Shown in pieces: positions 22,032-29,123 of a stretch of DNA of 31,480 nt. The DNA comes from Candidatus Altarchaeales archaeon WOR_SM1_86-2. GTDB taxonomy: Archaea > Altiarchaeota > Altiarchaeia > IMC4 > MCBC01. The notes beneath the pieces are model-generated. The model was given only the letters and a program-made list of their open reading frames with translations, did no database searches and was not told the origin of the DNA. How positions within the stretch are numbered: the first letter of the stretch is position 1; every line of letters starts with the position of its first letter. The DNA is taken from assembly GCA_001723855.1 (NCBI GenBank), contig MCBC01000028.1, positions 1-31,480 on the forward strand, in the 5' to 3' direction. The position numbers were made by a program, and so were the translations under genes.

Positions 22032-22056
22032 ACCTAATAGGTTTATTTATATTTTA
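22032..22056 (+). promoter_or_regulatory. Inverted repeat ACCTA-A-TAGGT and promoter of the ECF operon
   Basis: ACCTAATAGGT (22032-22042) is a perfect 5-base inverted repeat with 1-base spacer. A TATA-like TTTATTTATATTTTA (about 22042-22056) follows immediately, and the S-component ATG is at 22071. The place suggests an operator for the ModE-type protein. The ACCTAA half also resembles half of a DtxR/IdeR iron box, so that protein is an alternative binder. Confidence 0.5.
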
Positions 22057-22070
22057 AATAACGGAAAAAT

Positions 22071-22637
22071 ATGGAAAAATATTATTTCACGACAAGGGAT
22101 TTGATCTTAATGGCGGTGTTCGGTGCTATGGCGGGGGCATTTATAATGACCACTATCCCGTTGAAACCTGTTCTTCCCCCGGGATTTCCCGCACTGATTT
22201 TCATCCCGGCAAGCACAATATTCATGCTTGCTGCCCGCGGGTTGGTTGGAAAATCCGGTGCCGCAACAATAACGGGGTTAATTTTCGGGATCGTAGCGAC
22301 AATACTTCCCGGGGGCCCTCCGTTAATTCCCCTGGCAAAATATATCATTATGGGGGTGGTAATCGATGTCTTCCTTTTATTGATCCGTAAAGAAGTTGAT
22401 TCCTCAAGATTAGTTTCAACAATCACGGGCGCGGTTTCCTACCCGTTCCTTGCAGTTGTTGCGTATGCAGGGTTCATGCTTCTTGAAATTGAACTCCCTA
22501 TGAAAATTCTCGGATTTAAGGTTTCAGGCATTTTATTTGTCATAATTATCTTTGCGGGGCTTCATACGGTGCTCGGGGCGGTAGGCGGATTTTTGGCATA
22601 CTCTATCCTGAAAAGAGTGAGAGGAACCAGACATTAA
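22071..22637 (+). CDS. ECF transporter S component (substrate-binding membrane subunit)
   Basis: The 188-residue membrane protein has about six hydrophobic segments. Its beginning, YYFTTRDLILMAVFGAMAGAF, is the pattern of energy-coupling-factor S components, in which the first helix carries Ala/Gly-rich residues that contact EcfT. The S component captures the substrate and confers specificity. Many Gly/Pro loops (PVLPPGFPALIF, TILPGGPPLIPLAKY) suggest a family of the vitamin or cation type, but I cannot say which. It is the first gene of the operon with DUF364, the ATPase and EcfT. Confidence 0.75.
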   Translation: MEKYYFTTRDLILMAVFGAMAGAFIMTTIPLKPVLPPGFPALIFIPASTIFMLAARGLVGKSGAATITGLIFGIVATILPGGPPLIPLAKYIIMGVVIDVFLLLIRKEVDSSRLVSTITGAVSYPFLAVVAYAGFMLLEIELPMKILGFKVSGILFVIIIFAGLHTVLGAVGGFLAYSILKRVRGTRH

Positions 22638-22643
22638 TTTACC

Positions 22644-23372
22644 ATGGAAATACTAAATAAGATCGCTGAATACGGGAATTCAAGGGCAGGGGATGATATT
22701 GTTAGAGAGGTTTTTATCGGGATTTTTCTCACCTGTGTAAAAACAAAAAGGTACGGGCTTGCGTACACATACCGCGACAGCTTAAAACCGCCGCATCTTC
22801 TTCCGCCCATCAAAGACCGGGGGAATTTAAGAGGAAAAAAAGCCAGAGAATTAATTCCATTTATAAAAAGCGAAAATCCCCTGGAGGTAACTTTAGGGCT
22901 CGCGACTTTAAACTCCGTGCTTGATGTTCCAGATAACGCCACGGAACTGAAGGACTTCGGATCTTATCTCATCAATGAGTCCGCCGGAAAAAAAGTTGCT
23001 ATGATAGGTTATTTCCCGTTTATGGACGAGGTTAAAGAAGCAGCGGATGAATTCTATCTTTTTGAGAAAACCATTGATTCCGTTGGCGCGGAAAAAGACC
23101 TGGCGGATCTCGCTAAAGCGGAAATTTTAATTACGACCGGGACAACAATCATCAACCGTTCCATAGAAGAGATAATAGAAAAAGCAAAAAGATCAAGGAT
23201 TATAATGGTCGGACCGAGTACCCCCTTCTGCCCCGTGCTTTTTGAGTACGGGATCGATGAAATAATAAGCACTTCCGTTTATGATTCCAGAAGGATGATC
23301 GAGACATTATCCGAAGGCGTCATAGTGCCGGAACTTAAAGGCATAAAATTTCTTTTATGGAAAAGAAAATGA
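22644..23372 (+). CDS. DUF364/DUF4213 putative metal-chelating protein
   Basis: The 242-residue protein has the DUF4213 N-terminal part (NKIAEYGNSRAGDDIVREVFIG, LGLATLNSVLDV) and the Rossmann-like DUF364 part (KVAMIGYFPFMDEVKEAADEF, DLAKAEILITTGTTIINRSIEEI, GPSTPFCPVLFEYGIDEI). The family is annotated as a putative heavy-metal chelation domain on structural grounds only. Its position inside an ECF operon, between the S component and the ATPase, suggests that it handles or senses the imported substrate, most likely a metal ion, in the cytoplasm. This setting is the best functional hint for the family here. Confidence 0.85.
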   Translation: MEILNKIAEYGNSRAGDDIVREVFIGIFLTCVKTKRYGLAYTYRDSLKPPHLLPPIKDRGNLRGKKARELIPFIKSENPLEVTLGLATLNSVLDVPDNATELKDFGSYLINESAGKKVAMIGYFPFMDEVKEAADEFYLFEKTIDSVGAEKDLADLAKAEILITTGTTIINRSIEEIIEKAKRSRIIMVGPSTPFCPVLFEYGIDEIISTSVYDSRRMIETLSEGVIVPELKGIKFLLWKRK

Positions 23373-24790
23373 TAAAGATAAAGGATTTAAATTTCAGGTA
23401 CCGGGATTCCGGTGAATTTGCACTCAAGGACATAAACCTTGAAATCGGTGAGGGCGAATGCATATGCCTTACGGGAATTTCCGGATCCGGGAAGAGTACA
23501 TTGCTTATGGCTGTCAACGGCTTGATTCCGCATTACGTTTCCGGTGAGATGTCGGGCGATGTATGGCTTGACGGGATGAACACAAAAGAGGTTGAAATTT
23601 CACGTCTCGCTGAAAAAGCGGGTATGGTTTTCCAGAATCCGGACACGCAGATCTTTGCGTTGAGCGTTAGAAGCGAGGTTGCTTTTGGCCCGGAAAACAT
23701 TCTCACACCCCCGGGGGAGATCTATGAGAGATTGAACCGGGCTCTGGATGCGGTGGATATGGGCGGTTTCGAGGACAGAAACCCGAATGAATTATCTTAC
23801 GGGCAGAAGCAGCGGATCACCCTGGCGTCCGTGCTTTCCCTTGCGCCGAGAATTCTCCTGATGGATGAGCCGCTTTCTCTTATGGACTGCGGCGGAAAAG
23901 AGCGGATCCTGGACATCATTTCAGAACTCAAGGAAAAAGGTTTTACGGTGGTCATAGGCGAGCATAATCTTCCGTTCATGCTCGGGGTTTCCGACAGGAT
24001 TCTGGTAATGCACGGGGGCGAGATAATAAGGGATGCGGTTCCGGGACAGATCAACAGGGAAGATATAAGATTGTTTAATGAGATAGGTATCAGGTGGGGG
24101 GAAACAGGTGTTACGGCCGAAGATGAACTAACCCCTAATTTTGATAAAAAGTTTGATAGAAATAAAATAATCGAAATAAGAAATTTGACCTACACGTATC
24201 CCTGTGGAATCTGTGCGCTGAATAATTTATCCCTTGATGTTTACGAGGGTGAGTTCCTGGGTATCCTGGGTAAAAACGGTTCCGGCAAGACAACCCTTCT
24301 GAAAGCTGTCGTCGGTTTGATCCATCCCGGTGCCGGGGAGGTGACGACCCTGGGAATAAGCCCGCATCCTTACGGGTTGTTCGGTAAAGTGGGCTTTCTT
24401 ATCCAGGATCCGGAATACCAGATTTTTGAGGAGACGGTTTTTGATGAGATCGCATTCTCTCTCAAGAAATTAAACCTTACGGAAGATGAGATACAAAAAA
24501 GGGTTAACCGGGCTCTTGAAGTAACGAACATGGAAGATCTCAGGGAAAGCGACCCGTTAAAATTGAGTTTCGGGCAGAAGCATAGGGTTGCGTTCGCTTC
24601 TCTTCTTGCCCTTAAACCGGGGGTTATAATCCTTGACGACCTGACAAAGGGACTGGATTACGGAAATCTGAAACAGATCCTTGATACACTTAAAATCATG
24701 CAGAGAAAATTTAATGTCACGGTAATAATCTGCACCCATGACCATGAGATCATTAAAAAATATGTTGACAGGGTGGTCAGGATAGGTTAA
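23369..24790 (+). CDS. Fused double ATPase of an ECF transporter
   Basis: Two ABC ATPase domains are fused in a 473-residue protein. Domain 1: Walker A GISGSGKST, Q-loop FQNPDTQ, signature LSYGQKQR, Walker B ILLMDEPLSLMD and H-loop GEHNL. Domain 2: GKNGSGKTT, IQDPEYQ, LSFGQKHR, VIILDDLTKGLD and CTHDHE. The second Walker B has Asp in place of the catalytic Glu (DD rather than DE), and the usual Pro is Leu, so the two sites are probably unequal. The Q-loop and LSYGQ/LSFGQ forms are typical of EcfA. ATG 23369 (MIKIKDLNFRY), overlapping the DUF364 stop, is preferred over ATG 23357. Confidence 0.9.
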   Translation: MIKIKDLNFRYRDSGEFALKDINLEIGEGECICLTGISGSGKSTLLMAVNGLIPHYVSGEMSGDVWLDGMNTKEVEISRLAEKAGMVFQNPDTQIFALSVRSEVAFGPENILTPPGEIYERLNRALDAVDMGGFEDRNPNELSYGQKQRITLASVLSLAPRILLMDEPLSLMDCGGKERILDIISELKEKGFTVVIGEHNLPFMLGVSDRILVMHGGEIIRDAVPGQINREDIRLFNEIGIRWGETGVTAEDELTPNFDKKFDRNKIIEIRNLTYTYPCGICALNNLSLDVYEGEFLGILGKNGSGKTTLLKAVVGLIHPGAGEVTTLGISPHPYGLFGKVGFLIQDPEYQIFEETVFDEIAFSLKKLNLTEDEIQKRVNRALEVTNMEDLRESDPLKLSFGQKHRVAFASLLALKPGVIILDDLTKGLDYGNLKQILDTLKIMQRKFNVTVIICTHDHEIIKKYVDRVVRIG

Positions 24791-25534
24791 ATGAAAAATG
24801 AAAAATTAACGATGAAAAAACATCTTGATATCCGGGGGATGCTGGCATTCGCATCATCGTCTGCGGCAGCATACCAGTACATAAACCGCGATTCAATAAT
24901 CCATAGATCAAGCCCTTTTTTAAAGGTCGTGATATGGCTTGCGTTCATGGCATCCGCCCTTCTCCTTCATGATCCTTTACACCTGTCCATCCTTATCCTG
25001 TTTTGTTCATTCTATTATCTTCTCACGAAACCAACAGTTGATGAATTCATAAGCGATACAAAACTCATCCTCATGGTTTCATTCTTTATCGTCCTGTCTT
25101 ATTCCATAATCTTTAGAGATGTCCCGGGCATTATCCAGGGGATCGCGATATCATTCAAGATTTTTTTGCTCTTCGTACCAATGATCGTGCTCTTAAAAAC
25201 AACGAGCATATCCAGCATGCTTTATTCGTTCCGGAAGATCCTGCCGTACAGGTATGTTTTTGCAATTACCCTCGCGTTGAGGTTCCTGCCCTATTTTTCA
25301 AGGGAGATGATAAACATAATTGACGTCCAGAGGATGCGCGGGGTAAATATAACATGGAGAACTTTTCTCAGCATGGAATGCATAAATTCAATTCTGATCC
25401 CCCTGGTAATGCGCGCGATAAAGACCGCGGATGAATTGTCCATGTCAGTGAGCAGCAGGGGGTTTGGAGCACATAAGAAGAGAACATATCTGGAAGATTT
25501 TGAAAAAACAAGAGATGAAACACGAACAGCATAG
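24791..25534 (+). CDS. EcfT transmembrane coupling protein
   Basis: The 247-residue membrane protein has the EcfT cytoplasmic coupling motifs with Arg-Gly: DVQRMRGVNI and SSRGFGAHKKRTYL, through which it contacts the two ATPase domains. The N-terminal part has IHRSSPFLKVVIWLAFMASALLL and five or so hydrophobic helices. The start at 24791 follows the ATPase stop with no gap. The 3' end (25445-25534) is overlapped in antisense by the DUF1670 frame on the minus strand. The last residues EKTRDETRTA may be altered by the insertion of the accessory region. Confidence 0.88.
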   Translation: MKNEKLTMKKHLDIRGMLAFASSSAAAYQYINRDSIIHRSSPFLKVVIWLAFMASALLLHDPLHLSILILFCSFYYLLTKPTVDEFISDTKLILMVSFFIVLSYSIIFRDVPGIIQGIAISFKIFLLFVPMIVLLKTTSISSMLYSFRKILPYRYVFAITLALRFLPYFSREMINIIDVQRMRGVNITWRTFLSMECINSILIPLVMRAIKTADELSMSVSSRGFGAHKKRTYLEDFEKTRDETRTA

Positions 25535-26347
25535 GAATAACTTCATCCAAAGTAAGTATATCGGGCATTTGTGTCGTATATACCCCGGATAATAGGTTCT
25601 AACAATTCCTAAATATTCCCTTATGGTAGGAACTGTTAACTTGGTGAATCGGGATATTTGATATTCATCATATCTTCCTGCAAGTTCTTTTATTCTTTCA
25701 AAATCCCCGATATATCTTTCTACATTATTCAATTCATGATCAATTTTCTTTGCAATGTCTGGCGCAAGATAACCTTGCATGTGCCAGTATATGGCTTCTC
25801 CCTTGTGGGTTGGTTTTCTCCCAACGTCATTTAGTTTCCCCCAGGTTTTTACTGATACTTTATTATTCTGTTCATGTTCCTTTAGATTCGCACTTATCGC
25901 ACCGACTGATAATGAGAATAAGGATGCAAAATCAGATTGTATCATTGAACCACCTTGCTCTATTGCCTCCGCAGCCATCCTGCTTATCCTGTCATTGCAT
26001 ATTTCCTTTCTGGATTTACCATTCTTGTATCTCTTGATGTCATCGGGATTGATGAATGTCAAGACCACGGGAACTTGCTTGGTGTCTTTCATTTTCTGCC
26101 CATAAACAGGTTTGGCGTTTTTTGCTTTCGCTAAGTAAACCAATTGTCCGGGCTTAACTCTATCTGACTTCGGCATACACCTGTCAATCTCATCCAGAAT
26201 GTCGTCAACTAATGCCTCCGCTATCCTGGTCTTATCACTATAACCATACGGCTCAACAAGTTTTTTGATAAGTATGCTGCGAATGCTTTTTCCCTGCAAT
26301 GCACCATAAACCTGCTTATCCCTTTCCCGGGTTGCTATGCTTTTCAT
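25445..26347 (-). CDS. DUF1670 family protein 1, with non-family C-terminus
   Basis: The protein of 300 residues matches the DUF1670 pattern: IRSILIKKLVEPYGYSDKTRIAEALVDDIL, QVPVVLTFINPDDI, AIEQGGSMIQSDFASLFSLSVGAISANLKE (HTH-like), GKLNDVGRKPTHKGEAIYWHMQGYL, IDHELNNVERYIGDFERIKEL and LTVPTIREYLG. The helices suggest a DNA-binding or resolvase-like role, but the family has no proven function. The ATG at 26347 has a perfect GGAGGTGAT Shine-Dalgarno (26351-26359), unlike most genes here. The last ~45 residues, from about 25570 down, are Cys/Phe-rich, hydrophobic and antisense to ecfT, so the original C-terminus was probably lost. Confidence 0.75.
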   Translation of the reverse strand: MKSIATRERDKQVYGALQGKSIRSILIKKLVEPYGYSDKTRIAEALVDDILDEIDRCMPKSDRVKPGQLVYLAKAKNAKPVYGQKMKDTKQVPVVLTFINPDDIKRYKNGKSRKEICNDRISRMAAEAIEQGGSMIQSDFASLFSLSVGAISANLKEHEQNNKVSVKTWGKLNDVGRKPTHKGEAIYWHMQGYLAPDIAKKIDHELNNVERYIGDFERIKELAGRYDEYQISRFTKLTVPTIREYLGIVRTYYPGYIRHKCPIYLLWMKLFLCCSCFISCFFKIFQICSLLMCSKPPAAH

Positions 26348-27159
26348 GCTATCACCTCCTTTTTTTTAAATTTGATGTCCTTAAATTTGCCGCCAAACCT
26401 TTCTCGGATATCATTCAAGCAGTCCTTATATTTATCCTCTTTGCTGAATTTTTCATACAACTCAAGATACTCCCTGATAATCCTATCGGATTTTTTAGTT
26501 ATTATCCTTATCTTCACAGCATTAAAACCATCATCACTTAATAGGACAATGGTTATGAAGTCCTCAAGATACCGCTTAATGCTCGTCTCCGAGTGATGGA
26601 GAACCTTCATTATGTAACTGAATGATTTACCCTCTAAACACATCTCAATTGCCCTAGTTTTATGGGAAACACCGGGACCAATGTCCTTTATGTTCCCCCT
26701 GGTCGGAAGGTAAATCCCGAGATCATTATAATATTTGATGATTCGCTTAATTGTGCTTGGATGCACATGCAGTATTATTGCCAGGTCCTCCTGTGTTAGA
26801 GGTCCTCCCTGCTCATAAGCCCCCCATGTTAATCGACTGACAAGGGTCTTACGTAAATCCACAGTCCCCCGAGTATGAAGCAGTTCAATGTCATCTCTGG
26901 AATGGATAGTAAGGATAACAGGCACCGTCTTGCATTCTTGCAGGGGCTTTCCAGGCGGCTCACTAATGGAAACTGCATGCCATATTATCTGTCCTTCATC
27001 CCTCTCGATACCAAAATACTCTTCACGGTATTCAAAGATCTTATTAACCAGGACATCACATTCTGCAGGAGAAAGGCTGAAATTCCCCTGCAGATCCATG
27101 AACATAGAGTGTCCTATGTTCTTTATATCTGTCCTATTAGATACACTTTCATCGATCAT
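26344..27159 (-). CDS. DUF1670 family protein 2
   Basis: The protein of 271 residues is a second DUF1670 member: SPAECDVLVNKIFEYREEYFG, KTVPVILTIHSRDDIELL, GAYEQGGPLTQEDLAIILHVHPSTIKRIIKYY (HTH-like), LPTRGNIKDIGPGVSHKTRAIEMCLEGKS, ETSIKRYLEDF and SDRIIREYLELYEKF. It has the complete C-terminal EYLELYEKF region that the first copy lacks. ATG 27159 with AGGTGAG just upstream is preferred over GTG 27168. Its stop overlaps the ATG of protein 1 (ATGA), so the two are made together; the sequences are clearly different, so this is not a recent duplication. Confidence 0.8.
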   Translation of the reverse strand: MIDESVSNRTDIKNIGHSMFMDLQGNFSLSPAECDVLVNKIFEYREEYFGIERDEGQIIWHAVSISEPPGKPLQECKTVPVILTIHSRDDIELLHTRGTVDLRKTLVSRLTWGAYEQGGPLTQEDLAIILHVHPSTIKRIIKYYNDLGIYLPTRGNIKDIGPGVSHKTRAIEMCLEGKSFSYIMKVLHHSETSIKRYLEDFITIVLLSDDGFNAVKIRIITKKSDRIIREYLELYEKFSKEDKYKDCLNDIRERFGGKFKDIKFKKKEVIA

Positions 27160-27206
27160 TTTTCTCACCTTTTTATTTTTATATTTTTATATTCCGATAT
27201 ACCTAA

Positions 27207-27368
27207 AGGTGGGGGTCAAATGACCTTATTAAATATAAAAACAACCCCGATGTTAAATATCGATATTGGAAAAGTGATGAAGATACCTTGAGTGGAAAAT
27301 ATTCAAAACGATTCTTAGAGCAATTATCACCGGAAGAAAAGAATAAATGGACGATGAGTAAGATATGA
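27207..27368 (+). pseudogene. 5'-truncated gene remnant before the HNH gene
   Basis: Frame 0 from 27207, after an in-frame TAA at 27204-27206, has 53 codons with protein-like composition and no ATG, GTG or usable early start: SNDLIKYKNNPDVKYRYWKS, then DEDTLSGKYSKRFLEQLSPE and EKNKWTMSKI. Its TGA (27366-27368) overlaps the HNH start (27365) as ATGA, a typical coupled-gene junction. The best explanation is the 3' end of a gene whose beginning was lost when the minus-strand DUF1670 genes arrived. No family is recognised; an HNH-linked accessory gene is possible. A frameshift from ATG 27220 is the alternative. Confidence 0.5.
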
Positions 27369-27922
27369 TGAAAGAATTATACCCCTCTTTTGCGGACCCG
27401 GACACATGGAGAGATAATATCAAAGAGAATATAACAAAAGAAGAGTGGAGAAAGTTGCGGTTGAGTATATTAAGGAGGGATAACTTCACTTGTCAGTATT
27501 GTGGATTTAGAGCAGAAAAATGGCAAATAGTCCATCATATTGATGGAAACCCAAATAATAATGAGGGAACTAATTTAGAAACAGTTTGCCCAATGTGTAA
27601 CTTTATTCATCATAGTGGCCAGGGTTGTGAAGTCCAAGGTATAGTTGATTTATTTAAAAAAAGTAATTACTCACAGAATGAAATAATCAAAATTACAAGA
27701 AAAATGAGGGCTGAAGGTAAAAACGATCAAGAGATTATTAATTTTTTGGGTCTAAAAGAAGAAGTACAATTTAAGATGGATCATTTATATTTGAAAAAAC
27801 TATACGGATTTGTAACCTCACGAAAAACATCAGATTGGACACAAAAGGCTTTAGAATATGGATATAAGAAGGTAAAAGAAACTAATATTTCAAATCAACA
27901 TTCATTGGATAAATACCTATAG
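27365..27922 (+). CDS. HNH endonuclease family protein
   Basis: The 185-residue protein has a complete HNH domain: a Cys pair in DNFTCQYCGFRA, the central VHHIDGNPNNNEGTNLETVC segment (first H, then N) and PMCNFIHHSGQG, where Cys and the last His sit. The double CxxC zinc knuckles and HHIDGN are typical of McrA-like/HNH nucleases. The C-terminal half (ITRKMRAEGKNDQEIINFLG) has a helical pair like a small HTH or resolvase-type linker. It overlaps the truncated upstream frame by 4 bases and is followed after 70 bases by parB. The cutting target is unknown; restriction-type or mobile-element homing is likely. Confidence 0.85.
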   Translation: MMKELYPSFADPDTWRDNIKENITKEEWRKLRLSILRRDNFTCQYCGFRAEKWQIVHHIDGNPNNNEGTNLETVCPMCNFIHHSGQGCEVQGIVDLFKKSNYSQNEIIKITRKMRAEGKNDQEIINFLGLKEEVQFKMDHLYLKKLYGFVTSRKTSDWTQKALEYGYKKVKETNISNQHSLDKYL

Positions 27923-27962
27923 GGCACCCTTCAGGTATGAGCAAATATTCAAAAATAAAGAG

Positions 27963-27975
27963 CATATAAAATATT
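27963..27975 (+). promoter_or_regulatory. TATA-like box for the parB gene
   Basis: CATATAAAATATT lies about 25 bases before the ATG at 27993, which would give a leaderless mRNA. Confidence 0.45.
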
Positions 27976-27992
27976 AAATAGAGGTATAAAAA

Positions 27993-28793
27993 ATGGAAAT
28001 AAAAGATATAAAAACGGCAGATATTCAACTATCTGAACTCAATATAAGGAAGGATATAGATGCAGGAACTGAAGATGTAGGATTAGAAGACTTGGCTGAC
28101 AGTATCAAAGAAAAAGGATTGCTTAATCCCCTAATTGTGAGAAGACGTGATGATGGAACTTACGAATTAATTGCTGGACAAAGACGTTTTCTCGCTTGTC
28201 AGAGGTTGGGATGGGAGAGCATCCCTGCAATCATAAGGGATATCACTGATGACACTGACGCCACCATATTATCTCTCGTAGAAAATGTCCATCGAGCGGA
28301 TCTGAATCCCATTGATAAAGCACGGGCGTATCAGAAGATTCACGAGAAATATAAGGATCACAATAAAGTAGCAAAAGAGACAGGAGTATCAGTTCCTACC
28401 ATAAAAAGGTACCTTACGCTTCTTAAACTTGCCCCATCTATTCAAGAAAAACTAACGACTGCGGAAGGACCAGCAGGTATAGGGGCATTATCGAAAATTG
28501 GTGAAACTTTTGCACCAGAAGATCAGGAGGACGTTCTTGATAGGATAGGGGGATTTAAGCAACAGATCCAAGTCGAGATGATTAAGAGAAGTGGTGGGAA
28601 TGCAGATAAGCTGGAAGGTTTAAGAGAACAAGCTCTGGAAGGTGCTTTTGATACTCGTGTGTGCAAGGGTCTTAATGGATGTCCATTCATCCCACCGGAA
28701 TTGCTTGAACCAGTAAAGGATGCAATAAGAAAGTTTGAAGAAGAGGGGGACAAGCAGTCATTTAAAGATGTAGTTAAAAAACTAAAATGGTGA
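27993..28793 (+). CDS. ParB/Spo0J-family nuclease or partition protein
   Basis: The 266-residue protein has the ParB N-terminal CTP-binding/nuclease fold with LEDLADSIKEKGLLNPLIVR, LIAGQRRFLACQRLGW (box II, GQRR instead of GERR) and LSLVENVHRADLNPIDKARAY (box III). An HTH follows, KVAKETGVSVPTIKRYLTLL, and a helical C-terminus ending in KSFKDVVKKLKW-like residues. A CxxxxGC-type pair (VCKGLNGC) is unusual. No parA and no parS are seen here; in this HNH-ParB setting it may serve a plasmid-derived or defence-type element rather than chromosome partition. Confidence 0.88.
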   Translation: MEIKDIKTADIQLSELNIRKDIDAGTEDVGLEDLADSIKEKGLLNPLIVRRRDDGTYELIAGQRRFLACQRLGWESIPAIIRDITDDTDATILSLVENVHRADLNPIDKARAYQKIHEKYKDHNKVAKETGVSVPTIKRYLTLLKLAPSIQEKLTTAEGPAGIGALSKIGETFAPEDQEDVLDRIGGFKQQIQVEMIKRSGGNADKLEGLREQALEGAFDTRVCKGLNGCPFIPPELLEPVKDAIRKFEEEGDKQSFKDVVKKLKW

Positions 28794-28810
28794 ATAAAAT
28801 GCACCCTTCG

Positions 28811-29020
28811 TCCACGACTCTCGCTCCACTTCGTTCCGTTCGGTGCTATCACGCTCCGATAGAATCCCATAATATAGTTTAACCACCCGCAGCCAAGTCC
28901 CTTATAATGCCCAGAGGGTGCCGTGCTCTCCAAATTCCTTTTTGTTCTTTATTTTATTTTAAAAAAACAATTAAGAATCATTCAATATCCAAAAATACAA
29001 AAAATGTTCGGGTATAATGC
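28811..29020. repeat. Non-coding repeat copy A, in the parB-TPR intergenic region
   Basis: The 330-base gap after parB holds no gene. From GATAGAA at 28858 an 80-base block aligns without gaps to 31304-31383 at about 77% identity; identical runs include GCCGTGCTCTCCAAAT. Similarity continues weakly through T-rich sequence to AAATGTT-GGTATA-TG near 29019. Upstream, both copies share TCCACGAC, but copy A has a further ~40 bases. GCACCCT (28801-28807) and AGGGTGC (28915-28921) could close a long hairpin. The plus-strand T tracts at 28938-28960 could act as a terminator for parB; on the minus strand it could be an RNA beginning near GGAATTTGGAGAGC. Confidence 0.6.
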
Positions 29021-29123
29021 CAAAATGGAAGGATATACGCAATAACTGCTGATATACCATTGTTATCTGAAATCGTTCCGCCCATTTGAAATTTTTAAAT
29101 GTCGGATAAATAAATAACTTTAA

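Noticed and set aside
25890..25902. GCACTTATCGCAC resembling the shared operator
   Set aside because: It lies inside the DUF1670 coding sequence, is not a palindrome, and has no TATA-like box next to it.
28880..28920. Compensatory base changes between the two non-coding repeats
   Set aside because: The stems in copy A (CACCC/GGGTG) and copy B (AACCCCC/GGGGGTT) use different registers, so covariation cannot be claimed from two sequences.
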